DNA of 64,000 nt, from assembly GCA_021399445.1 (NCBI GenBank), contig JAJTUQ010000002.1, positions 558,001 to 622,000 on the forward strand, written 5' to 3'. The translations under genes were made by a program, and so were the position numbers. The DNA comes from Xylogone sp. PMI_703 (Eukaryota > Ascomycota > Leotiomycetes). This document shows, piece by piece, positions 36,609 through 46,759 of the stretch. The number at the start of each line of letters is the position of its first letter. Position 1 is the stretch's first letter. The notes under the pieces were generated by a model, which saw nothing but the letters and a program-made list of their open reading frames with translations, ran no database searches and was not told where the DNA came from.

Positions 36609-37681
36609 TCACTGAAACTCCGCGCCTGTTGCACCGTTATGTCCAGTTGCGACTTGACCCCCGTACAGGCCACCGTATGCACCGGTATCGTGTTCACCAC
36701 CCTCGGCTTGTTGGCCAGCCAGGATGTTGTTTGCTCCTTCAGCACCCCCTTGGAACGTATTGGATGCAGCTGTGTTTGCTTGCCCTGAGGCTCCTTGGGC
36801 AGAGCTAAATCCCTGGCTGCTGGGGCGGTTTTGATTCTCTCCTCTTGTTGACTGGGTCTTGAGTCATGTGATTAGCTATTTCACGTCCTCATTTTATGGA
36901 TGCAGGTAGAGATAGTAGGATGATTGCAGGTACTCACCTCTCGATATTTTGATAAGTAAATCTTGAGCGCCTCGGCATAGTTTTCGAATCCTAGTGATGT
37001 CATTGCAAACAAGATATCTTCTCCATTGACTGTCTTTCGTTTCTCCTGATGACACTTCTCGGAAGCTACAGCAAACATTAAAATTTGATACTTCTAGGCT
37101 CGAGAAGGGAAACCAACCTTCGCTAGTTATAAATGAGATGAACTCGCTGACGCATTCTTGCATGCACTCTTTGGCTTCTTTCGCAATCTTCGCATTCTCC
37201 GGAAGAGCTGTCTTCATGATACGGGCAACTGGCGCAAAGTTTCGAATGTTAGTATCTGAGTAGTCACCATATCTTCCCGTCCTTGATGCGCTTCGCGCCT
37301 CAGGCGAGCTTTCCGGATTGGTGTGGGGCATGATGGGGTCAACGATAGCAGTAGCACCAACGAGGTTCAAGTGCTTGCTCTCGAAGCTCATTGACTGGTC
37401 GAGTGAGGTGGCATATGCTTTGCGATCGTTCTGAGGGACGAAGCGATGCCAGTAACAGCGAGTCTCAAGATGCAAAGGACACATTCCGCGCGCAAATCAG
37501 AGAGAGGATTCCGAAAGAACTCACCATTTGCTATTGGAAGCCACCTATCCTGCTCCTTGACTTCAAATTCGTATGCCATTCCTGCGTTGTGTGGGTCTTG
37601 AGGATCATTCATTTGCGCATCTGCGTCCTCCGGCGATTGTACGCCTTCAACGTCTGTTTCCTTTGGAGGGGATGCCGACAT
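36609..37681 (-). CDS. hapC: CCAAT-binding complex subunit NF-YB/HAP3 (HapC)
   Basis: Four exons (37525-37681, 37118-37228, 36938-37065, 36609-36857) give 214 residues. The acidic N-terminus leads into the histone-fold block [19 protein letters not shown], then [20 protein letters not shown], the [20 protein letters not shown] stretch and [20 protein letters not shown], nearly invariant in fungal NF-YB. The C-terminal exon encodes a Gln/Gly/Ala-rich tail typical of transcription factors. With NF-YC (HapE) and NF-YA (HapB) it binds CCAAT in promoters; in Aspergilli the complex also works with HapX in iron regulation. Intron 1 is 296 nt, and its last 163 nt are open in frame with exon 2 behind an ATG at 37391, allowing an alternative N-terminus. 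CCAAT motifs occur upstream. Confidence 0.95.
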
Positions 37682-40600
37682 GATGTATATGGCTACCTGC
37701 AGCTATCGGGAGGAAGCTTCTCGGGAATTCCTTGGTTGCCACGCTGGCCGTATGATGTGTCCAACACGTTGTAGTAGGCTTGCGATCTCGCAGGTTATGC
37801 GGAGTGCGTTAAGCTGCGTCGATCTTGGGAGCCAAAAGCCTTCTTTTCCCTGTGGGCACTATCCAGATCTGGTTGAAGCCGGTGGACAGGTCCACTAATG
37901 CAGCTTCAGCACAGGGAATTCTGAGGCACGTACTCGAAGTCCAAGGCTGGGGTCTGAAAGGATTGCTCTGTCAGCTGCAGGTATCCTACTGCAAAGTCGC
38001 GTCAGAGACCTGAGAGGCGTTGGGTATGGCTAGCAGGGCTGCCCATTTAGAACGAACGCGGAATATTTTTGCAAACTTACACAGGTCAGAGAATATTGCG
38101 CACACTGCGCCTTGCAGGTTAAAGTGGTTAAAAAAGCGGTCGCAGGACTATATGCATTAGCTGGGAAAGTTTCGCACCAAGGCGCATGCAATTGACGTGG
38201 GGCTTACAAGAGGTGCTTTCACGGATATTGAGGATGGAAGAATCAACAACAGAGGCGAGATTGTCCAATGAGGAAGCTGCGCAAACAGGTCAGGTAGCTT
38301 TGGGACTGGATTATGAAGCGTCCGCGCGGGAAGGCGTCTGGCAAGCAGTACAACGCGACAGCGGGATTCTTCTGGTCAATTGCGCAAAGGTGGATTGGGA
38401 AGATTGTGCGTGTCTGGGCAGCAGCGAGGTGTTACGACTGCAGCAGCTGGAGGTGGCAGATGGCAGCTGGCAGGTCCGTCTGGTAGCAGGTGAGTTTTGA
38501 TGAACCCAAACCCTCCGGCCGCGTTCGCGTGAGCCAAAAATATTTAACAGGCGCGCAGGGCTGGAGCTCCCAGGTAGTTTCTGCGACAGGCCAGCCGAGT
38601 CAAGGAAAGGCACGATACCGCCGGCAGCGCGATGGATCGGGTCGTATAGGAGGAGCTGTAGAGGATGATGGTCTCGAGCTTTCCTGGCGAGTCGCCTTGG
38701 CCGAAGGAGAGTTGGAGCGGTGAGTGGCCCTGGGCTCACGTTTGGTGATGCAAGGGTTGCGTTGAGAGCTGCGTGGTTGGACCTGTCTTGGGCCGTGGTG
38801 ACAGGCGCAAGTCAGGTACGATGATGCCTTGGGAAACAGGGCGATCGAGTGATGGCAGGCCGCTGCGAAATTAGACGTCGCAGGCTGCGTGGCTATTGGA
38901 AAGCGTGTCTCTTCCAATGAATAAATGAAGCTGGATTGTATTGCGGCGATTGGCCGTGGATGGGAAATACGCTTGAGGTTGGGTACGAAAAGCTGCGAAA
39001 GAGGGGAAAGGCAGCAGCGGGACTTATGGGCACCCTCTTCAGCTTAGCCCGAATCGGGAATCTTCCACAGCGGCCGGGGGGCTGAATAACTTGCGATCCT
39101 CAGGACAAGACACGCCCGTTGAGCCAAAACGCACACGTCAGGTACTTGAGACATACGATGGCTGTGCCATGGAAAGCTGGCTGGCTCAAATCACGTGGGT
39201 GGAATGGATACAATACAAGTAACAAGCATGCATGGACAGTTGATGTTCATATGTGGTAAAGCACCGTGGTCCCAGTACCGAGCACCCTCAGGGTTGATTA
39301 ACTGTACCAGATGCCTACATACAGCAGTAAAGCAAGTTACACTAAGTAAATCATTGGTGAGTTATTAAATGACTTTCTTTCCCTTTTCCCCCTTTAATTT
39401 CCTCTTTTGCTTTTTAGTTTCCCATTTAAATCATTAATTCCTTCAGGGGTGTTTGCTGAGCAGCTTTAACTCGAGGAGAGTTTATTGTGTCCTGTACTGT
39501 GTAGGCAGACAACCCGGGTACCTGTAAAAAAGTATGATCTATGGGCACGAATCACCTCCCGCGTCCGTAGTGCCGTGATGAATGTCTCCCGAGCGGGCCG
39601 AGAGCTCCCGCAGCAGCAGAGAGTTTTGGGTATCCAACCATCGGAGAGCTCGGAATCTGACTTTGGCAACTGATTGCTCGCGCCGTTGCTGGGTTCTAGA
39701 CAGGCTGCCATCATCGAAATATTTGCCTCGTGTAAGAATTAACCAGGGCATAAATGAAAAGACTCCTTGATCTCGCTGCCGTCAAGGAGTTACCGTAGTT
39801 TTCCTGCTCTCCAGCGGAACACAGTCTGACGAGCCATATCTGACTACTGTAGAAGAGCAATAAGTGTGGCGAGGCACTTCAACTAGTTACATGGGCGGAT
39901 GCATGCACTTGATGCACAGGATGAGTTTCCCTTTTTATCACACTGTGCTGCTGTGGCATTTTTGAGGATACCACCTGAACACACCATAATTGACTCTAGA
40001 GACTCCGCTAGGGAAAGAAAACTTTTCAGAGGGATATGGCATCGGGGCTATCTCCTCTCTTTGTAGGGAGGGGCATACTTTAGCCTGGTTGGTCACGCGG
40101 GGCATGCTGAAGTGACCCTAATAACCCGGTGAATATACCGTACCAAAAGAGTTGATGAACATAGGATGGGCGAAATTACAGTCTACCCAGTCACAAAGCC
40201 TACGTTATCATCCAGATAGTAACACCACTGCTGTAGTTTCTTTCCTGTATTTGAAGGAGGGCCCTTTTTTTTATCACTGTGCAAATACGAACAACCGATC
40301 CACACCCCCCACCATGCATCACAGCTGCAAGAGCAGGGATCCCACCAGCACGATGGACGAAGGACAACACATCCTGCACCGCGCTTCTCCTTGCAGCCAT
40401 AATGTGGTCCCTGATCCCCTCAGAGCCTCTCATTCTAACAGCCTTCTATGATGGGCTTTTCGTTGGGCCTGGAGACGCTGGAGACGCGGGATTGTACCAA
40501 AAATATGGAAGCCTCACCTAGGTTTTGTGTACAGCTGCTTTTTATGCTGAGGTGACGTTGTGCGACATGATGTAGCCTCGCCTCGTACTTGCAATGCCAC

Positions 40601-40844
40601 AACTTTCGATCTAGACCTTTGTTGTTGGTTTTTGGCGCATCGGGCCATTGGGCATGAACTCCAACTAGATTGTATCTCGATAGTGACGTCTGCAGCCCTC
40701 TTGCAATAGATACGTGCTGGCTATTTCCAGCAAAGTCTCTCACTTCAACTGCTTAGCTTTACTATCCGACATAATTCAAAGTTTGATCACGATGGGCCGC
40801 TGTGCTCCGTTCTGCGACGAGATGTTTGGTTTAAAAGATAGCCT
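37682..40844. other. 3.2 kb gene-poor interval upstream of NF-YB
   Basis: I cannot support a gene here. Open frames at 38186-38500 (+), 38311-38739 (-) and 38600-38917 (-) overlap one another and resemble no family. CCAAT motifs occur at 38265-38269 and 38914-38918, with reverse copies near 38895 and 38944, and a CACGTG core lies at 39192-39197. The region may be a long promoter or carry non-coding transcripts. The prefoldin gene's 3' end bounds it. Confidence 0.45.
38265..38269 (+). promoter_or_regulatory. CCAAT box upstream of NF-YB
   Basis: CCAATGA lies about 580 bp upstream of the NF-YB start codon. Similar boxes sit at 38914-38918 (+) and in reverse near 38895 and 38944. They are candidate sites for autoregulation by the encoded complex; CCAAT is short, so chance occurrence is likely for some. 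Confidence 0.3.
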
Positions 40845-41526
40845 TTATTGTTGCACCACTTGAATGTTGTTCTTTTTCTGTATATCAACGTATTTAATCA
40901 GTATCACCATGCAAAAATGAACGCATATTCCAAAACAAAAAGAGTCATCAATGTCTGGCATACCTTCCACTTCTCCATCTCAGCTTGTTTGCTATTATAT
41001 TGCTTAACTAAATCCTCCAAAACTTTCCTCAAGCCGTCAGAGTTCGTTTGTAATGCTGGTATCACATCCTTGACTGTCCGCTCGACTAGCACGCCATTTA
41101 TCATGCGGAAGCACTTTCTATCATCCGGAAGAGGCTTGAGTGTTTCAAGGACGAGCCTATGGAAGGGACAATGGCGGTGAGTAAATGTTCGTTTAAGCTT
41201 GAGCGGTGACATTGAATAGATATCGGATCGAAATTAAGAGGTAATGATGCAAGGGGAGACTTCTGCATTGTCCAAATGGTGCAAGCCACACGACAACATC
41301 TCGTATCATGCTATAATCAAGGAACTTGGGGCTGGACTAGACTAACTTATGCTCTTCTGCCTCTTGCTCGACGTCACCTATCTTCTGAGCAATCTGCTGT
41401 AACCCATTTTTGTAATTCGTGTATTGTAACTGGAGCTCTGGAGATAGTGTCAGTTTGAATGTAATCGACAATATTGCGCTATGCGGGCTGACCTTGTTGC
41501 TTGCGAGCTGAGATGGTCTGCGCCAT
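40845..41526 (-). CDS. GIM4: Prefoldin subunit 2
   Basis: Four exons (41493-41526, 41347-41437, 40964-41156, 40845-40877) give 116 residues. The protein is a beta-prefoldin: an N-terminal helix ending QIAQKIGDVEQEAEEHKLVL, the hairpin segment LPDDRKCFRMINGVLVERTV, and a second helix LRKVLEDLVKQYNSKQAEME. Six prefoldin subunits form a cytosolic jellyfish-shaped chaperone that passes actin and tubulin to CCT. The last exon adds KKNNIQVVQQ, the usual end of the family. The intron between exons 2 and 3 is the longest (190 nt). The start is fixed by a short MAQTISARKQQ leader that continues in phase. Confidence 0.94.
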
Positions 41527-42436
41527 GTTCGCGTTAGAGGATGAATACCAGCGCTATAGTGATTGTTTTCTAATGTAAAGCTTTGGAGTAGCTCAAGGTG
41601 GGCTGAGAGACGGGATTTGCCGACTCCACAAATTGTATGGATGGCGGGAACTGAACAATCCCCGAACAATTCAAAGAAAACAACATCACACGATTGAAAT
41701 TTCCCTACTGAAATTCAAAATGCACCCTCATCTACACACAAAGGAGAATATGGGTAAGGCTCTCACAATACACATATTAAAATGAGGCTATGCAAGTGCG
41801 CTCTCTGATGAAGCATAGCTTGCGCCGAGGTCATAGCCCTTCTAGACGAATGCCATGCCCGAGGATTCTTATGGAAGTCAATGGGAATGTGCAACGATGC
41901 TAAGACTGAAGTCAACAAATGCTTGAAGGCGCAGCGATTTGAGAAGACAAAGGCCAATCGATCAACCGCAAGGTCGAAGCGTGACGAGATCAGAGCAAAA
42001 TGGGACGAGATCGACGCCAACTCTTAAGTGATTACATGAATATTGCACAGGTTGCATCTGCGGGCGCATATAATGGCATTGGGAAGGAGTCAAGGGAATT
42101 GTACGATACTAAAAGGTTAGGGCTCGTCATGGTCACGATTCGAGCATCGAGTGGTACTCAAGGTGTATATATATCATGGAAGGGTATTGTAAAACTCAAT
42201 GAACTCAACTCTTTTGCTTATCATATATCTCTTGATTATGATAATGATTAACTCGAAAGGTTCATAGAGGAAGAGGTTTCACGAGCATTGGGTCAAAATA
42301 GGCTACACTGCCCCGCTTCACATCAACTGGGATTCTGTAGCACTGCGAGTCATATCGTGAAGCGAACATGGATTTTGGCAGTATCCCGAATAGTGGAGAT
42401 TTATTGCTTGAGAAGACTTTGATTGATAACAAGACA
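41527..42436. other. Intergenic region between prefoldin 2 and the TMEM14-like gene
   Basis: This holds the promoter side of the prefoldin gene and the 3' flank of the TMEM14-like gene. Short open frames at 41763-42020 and 42000-42251 are not supported by motif or splice context. Confidence 0.45.
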
Positions 42437-42870
42437 TTAAGCTTTAAGTCTGTATGCGTTGCCGAATGTGTAAAGCCCATAAAGAGCAAGGATACTCAAT
42501 CCAGTTGGGATTGGCTTTTGAAGTCTGATAGCTCTAGGAATTGAGGATCCAGCAAGTACGACGGATGCTAGCAAAGCGAGCTCAACTCCATAAGGCTGCC
42601 TGTTTTGAATACGGTAACCACCAAGAAGGTACTTCAATGGTCAGCTCCTTAACTAGGTCTTGATGAAGTTATGATAGAGCAAGGCAAACTTACCAATGCG
42701 CCGACAGTAACACCTGCTGCAATTGAAGGAACTGAACCTGTTCTGGCATAGCCCATAATTCCACCTCCTGATGTCAGGAGGCCCAAGATAAAAGCTGAGG
42801 TCTCGAGGCCCTATCCAATGTTGGTCAGATCGCAATTGATGTGAACCTTACAAGCTCCTCTAATTACCAT
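42437..42870 (-). CDS. TMEM14-family membrane protein
   Basis: Exons 42868-42870, 42694-42810 and 42437-42631 give 104 residues. The first coding exon is the ATG alone, followed directly by a gtaatt donor. The sequence GLETSAFILGLLTSGGGIMG, then YARTGSVPSIAAG and later SSIPRAIRLQKPIPTGLSIL matches the TMEM14/UPF0136 family: three to four short hydrophobic segments with glycine-rich turns. Animal TMEM14C acts in the mitochondrial inner membrane in haem synthesis; plant relatives (FAX) move fatty acids. Which applies in fungi is unknown. The gene is divergent from OST2, sharing a 337-bp promoter. Confidence 0.87.
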
Positions 42871-43207
42871 GATTGCGTCAATATTTAAAGCAACTAGTAG
42901 ATTAAGGGGTTTGCGCCTTCACAAATATGAAATGGAATGAACTCTTCGACCAACGCGACACACCACGGTGATATCGAGTTTAATATATCCTGGCCTCGGG
43001 CAGAACGGACAATTACCAATCTCCAAGCTCCGAGACTCTTCTACGGGAGTGCCTCGCCTGCCAACCTGTCATGCCCGCAACCCCAAAGAAATCGCTTGGC
43101 ATGCGCAACCTGGCCCGAGCGCTCTCCAGAATTGAGCATTCGTGGCTTCAAGGTGAAGCTTAAACTCATTCTTCTTCTGAACGTCCAACTCCCTCAAAAC
43201 CAATACA

Positions 43208-43856
43208 ATGGCTCCAAAACGAAGCAATGCGCGCGATGTGACACCGTCACCAGCTCCAGTACCTACTCCCCAAAATGTGACAGCTACTGCTCCTACTGCT
43301 GCAACTCCTGCTACTGGAACCCCCACCAAAGCTTCAATCAAAGCTACCCAGAATCTCAATCCTCAGGAGATAGCCCTGGGGATCTGGCGGAATTACCTCG
43401 ACAAAACACCACAGAGAACTAAACTAATTGATGTATTTATGGCGTTCTTGGTGGTCGTTGGTGTCTTGCAGTTTGTATATTGCGTTATTGCTGGAAACTA
43501 CGTATGTTATAGATATTCTTCGAAATCGAATGATACGAAGAGAAGTAGCTGCTGACTTCATCACAGCCATTCAATGCCTTCCTTTCGGGATTTGCTGCTA
43601 CCGTTGGTGAATTTGTTTTAACTGGTATGAAAATGATTAATATCGCAATAAGGGACGAATCTAACGGGACTTAGCTTCCCTACGCATTCAGACCAATACA
43701 GAGAACAAGGCAGAATTTGGCTCGGTGTCCCCAGAGCGGTAAGTTTCCCCAGTGCTATCATTTTTATCTGGTATGCTAATGTTGTCTAGAGCGTTTGCGG
43801 ACTACGTGTTCGGTAGTCTTATATTACATTTCTTCTGCATCAACTTCATCAACTAA
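43208..43856 (+). CDS. OST2: Oligosaccharyltransferase subunit OST2 (DAD1)
   Basis: Four exons (43208-43501, 43567-43624, 43675-43738, 43790-43856) give 160 residues. After a Pro/Thr/Ala-rich N-terminal extension of about 45 residues comes the DAD1 core: YLDKTPQRTKLIDVFMAFLV, GVLQFVYCVIAGNYPFNAFL, SGFAATVGEFVLTASLRIQT and the terminal SPERAFADYVFGSLILHFFC followed by INFIN. Three membrane segments are visible. The subunit sits in the ER membrane complex that transfers glycan to Asn-X-Ser/Thr on nascent proteins. The N-terminal extension is longer than in animals, which is common in filamentous fungi. The gene converges on GRASP (166 bp apart). Confidence 0.96.
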
Positions 43857-44022
43857 GTCATCTAGCCGCAAGGGAAGGAGTATAAAGGATTTCTAGGACT
43901 GTATCACTAAAAAATGTTATAACGACACGTTGCATATATTGGCTCTAGATTATGGCTCCCTGTGATAATATGCGGTTCATAAAAATGCACGAATAACCAA
44001 ATACTCTATTGAATTACTTACA

Positions 44023-45156
44023 CTAGTCTACGTCACTATCGTAGGTAGCTTTTTTCTCCTCGATCGGAGGACTCTCTACATTTGCTGGAGGGCTTGCTAC
44101 TTTTGGTGGCCCTCCCGCTTTTGGTGGTCCCCCGGATTTCGGCGGTGGAGGAGCAGGGGAGCGCCTGGCGCTAGGAGCATGATCTAGCTCTCTGCTCTTC
44201 TTTTCCCCTTCATTGAAATAGTCATCTATGAAATTAGCCTGCCCATGCCCATGCCCATGCTTCCGCTCCTTCTTTTTGCCATGGGCTACGTGTCCGGTTG
44301 GAGGTGGAGGTGTTGCTATTTGTGCGGGGATCAAGAATTGATTGGATTCAGCGGCAGGGACGAAGAAATTGGATCCATCCCTTCCGCCTGAAAGTGGTCT
44401 GGGTTCTTCATTCGAAAAACTTGCATTCTCTGTTTCGAATAATGTCTCCCCAGGTCCAGCGATGGGTTCGCTCAGTGGTGCAGGGAGCCTGTGCAAAGCA
44501 CCGTATCCCAACACGCAACCTAAAGCGCCCTCTCCGCCCCAATCTCTGGTTGGATGAATTGTAACTTCCCTCGTAACGTCGTATTCATTGTTGTATACAT
44601 AGAGCCGTAGTGGCCGGCCAATATGATCTTCAACAAGCTCACCTAGCCCACTCTCGCTGTGTAATACTCCTTCAGGAGTGCCAAGAATATAATCGCTATA
44701 TGGGAGGAGGCCGGCAAGGTCTGCCGGGGATGAAGCAGCTACATCGAGAATATGCCAAATATTTGAGACAGTAGAGACTGGAGTCCATTGAAGAGTTAGG
44801 CCTAAGCTTGGAGAATCTGCTGCGATTGGTATATGGAGCGTTCTTGTGCGTTGACCTTTCGCACTCCAAAGGCCAAGTGTCAGTGTGCCACCAGCACAAT
44901 TACGAATTTCCTGGGCGAAGAGTGTGGGATCGGAGTCATCCTTGTAGTAATTAGTGATAAATCTTCAATAGATCTCTGGGATGCTTTATACAATCATGCG
45001 CCCGTTGATTCCTACGATAAAGTCGAACCAAGGCTCGATGTTTAGTTCTTTGGTCGTATTGCGCAGGACTTGGAAGCCGAACGCGCCATGCTGGGAATTA
45101 TTGCCTGGGGATTCCGAATCTAGACGGGAAATAAATCGATTGAGAGCGTTGAACAT
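44023..45156 (-). CDS. Golgi reassembly-stacking protein (GRASP/Grh1)
   Basis: Two exons (44992-45156, 44023-44940) give 360 residues. Two tandem PDZ-like GRASP domains are present. The first opens SQHGAFGFQVLRNTTKELNI then EPWFDFIVGINGRMI. The second has SLGLTLQWTPVSTVSNIWHI followed by LDVAASSPADLAGLLPYSDY and later GCVLGYGALHRLP. The last 150 residues are Pro/Ser/Gly-rich with a GHGHGHG run and probably disordered. Residue 2 is Phe, so the N-myristoyl glycine of animal GRASPs is absent, as in yeast Grh1, which is anchored by N-acetylation. The family tethers early Golgi/ER-exit membranes and supports unconventional secretion. It is divergent from TGS1. Confidence 0.94.
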
Positions 45157-45718
45157 TATGTTGCCCCTATACACCAATATGTTGGTAGCTGAAGTTTGAA
45201 ATACTTAGGATGTTGAAAGAGGATGCGGTATGGTTGCAGTATGTCAGCCTTGCTGTAGGTGGTCCAAGCTCCTCGAGTTCTGAACCTGGCGCTCTTTTTT
45301 AAACCAGAAACAACTCGCGACTTACCACTGATATTTTAGTTTTGATATGGTTGTGTTTCAAATGGTATGAGAATAATGTCGGTGAAGATTGTAATATATA
45401 TGTAACATAGGTGAGCTATTAGTCTGAGTTAAGTTTACTTAAACCCTAGTTAGCAAATTGCTAACTTCATGTGTCTCTCGAGGCTGTAGCCTCGAGCGAG
45501 TGTTGCTCTAGGCCATACCTATGCTACGCTATTGCACCGCTAGACAACAAAACTTTGTTGGCATCCATATTTCCTCATAAGACAAAGGGTCTCTTCTTTA
45601 GCATTCAATCTCATGACAGGAAAAGTTGTATACAGCGCTTATCAACCTAAAGTGTACAAGCAAAACTCATTGGTAAAAGCCTGGGTGACCAATCAAAACG
45701 CCACCCAGTGTTTGCAAA
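45157..45718. other. Divergent promoter region GRASP/TGS1
   Basis: This 562-bp interval serves both genes. I see an AT-rich core but no clear TATA box or known operator. Confidence 0.45.
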
Positions 45719-46591
45719 ATGTCAATTAGCAATGAAAAAAGTGATGAATCTATGGATATAGACGCAACTTCAGAGCTACACCTTGAAAGTGCTGGCTCTT
45801 ATCCATTAACAGAGAAATGTCATCACTACACTTCTATAGGAGAAGTTCCATGGGATATTCAGAAGTACGGTTTATCACACAATCGGTCACACAAATATTC
45901 TAATTCCAAATAGATATTGGCAGCAACGATATAGCATCTTCTCAGGATATGATGAGGGGATTTACATGACAGACAATGCCTGGTATGAAGTAACCCCTGA
46001 ACCAGTCGCAAGGTAAATCAGGCACATCGTGACCCCCGCTATAATGCTAACTAATATCACAGCAAATTAGCAGAAGACCTTGCTAATAACTCTGATGAGT
46101 CCAAGACAGTTTTAATTGATATGTTTGCTGGTGTGGGCGGAAATGTGATTGCTTTTGCCATGTCTGAGCGCTGGTCAAATGTAATTGCCATTGAAAAAGA
46201 TCCATCAACAATAGCATGCGCTCAACATAATGCGGAAGTCTATGGCGTCCGTGACAGAATAACTTGGGTTAATGATGACTGCTTTAACTATCTAAGATCC
46301 AGCACTGGCATCGATCCAAGCAAAACTGTTGTTTTTGCAAGTCCACCATGGGGAGGACCAGGATACAGCACGGATGCAATATTCAATCTGAATACCATGC
46401 AGCCATACTCAGCAAAAGAGATCCGTAACGTTTGCAGGTCGATGGACTGTGCCTTGTATTTGCCAAGGACAAGCGATCTAAGACAGATTGCCATGCTAGT
46501 ACCAACAGGAAAGAAGATTGAGGTTGTCCAGTATTGTATGGAGGGAGCCAGTAAAGCGCTTGTTGCGTATATTCCGGCTCAAGATGATTAG
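45719..46591 (+). CDS. TGS1: Trimethylguanosine synthase
   Basis: Three exons (45719-45864, 45914-46012, 46063-46591) give 257 residues. An acidic N-terminus precedes KYWQQRYSIFSGYDEGIYM, then the SAM-binding motif VLIDMFAGVGGN, NVIAIEKDPSTIACAQHNAE and the catalytic ASPPWGGPGY that stacks m7G. The enzyme adds two methyl groups to the cap guanosine N2 of snRNAs and snoRNAs in the nucleus/nucleolus. The short form, close to the yeast Tgs1 core length, lacks the long N-terminal region of animal enzymes. The first donor (gtacgg) is weak but is the only one giving the conserved K-Y-W junction. The gene converges on the Dopey gene. Confidence 0.95.
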
Positions 46592-46759
46592 AAATATATC
46601 CACAAGTCTATCTTATGAATATCTTACTCCAGACCATGCCTCGAGGTGTCTTTCTCCTACATCAGGACTTCTTCTATAGCTGCATAAACTAAATGCGCCT
46701 ATTGCGTTTCACAAAAGCCTACACATGCTATTTCAAATCTCTAGTATGCCATATATAGC

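Noticed and set aside
38186..38917. Overlapping open frames on both strands upstream of NF-YB
   Set aside because: Mutually overlapping, no family resemblance, and typical of GC-richer promoter sequence.
44236..44266. CATGCC tandem triplication
   Set aside because: It lies in the GRASP coding sequence and encodes the GHGHGHG run of the disordered tail, so it needs no separate explanation.
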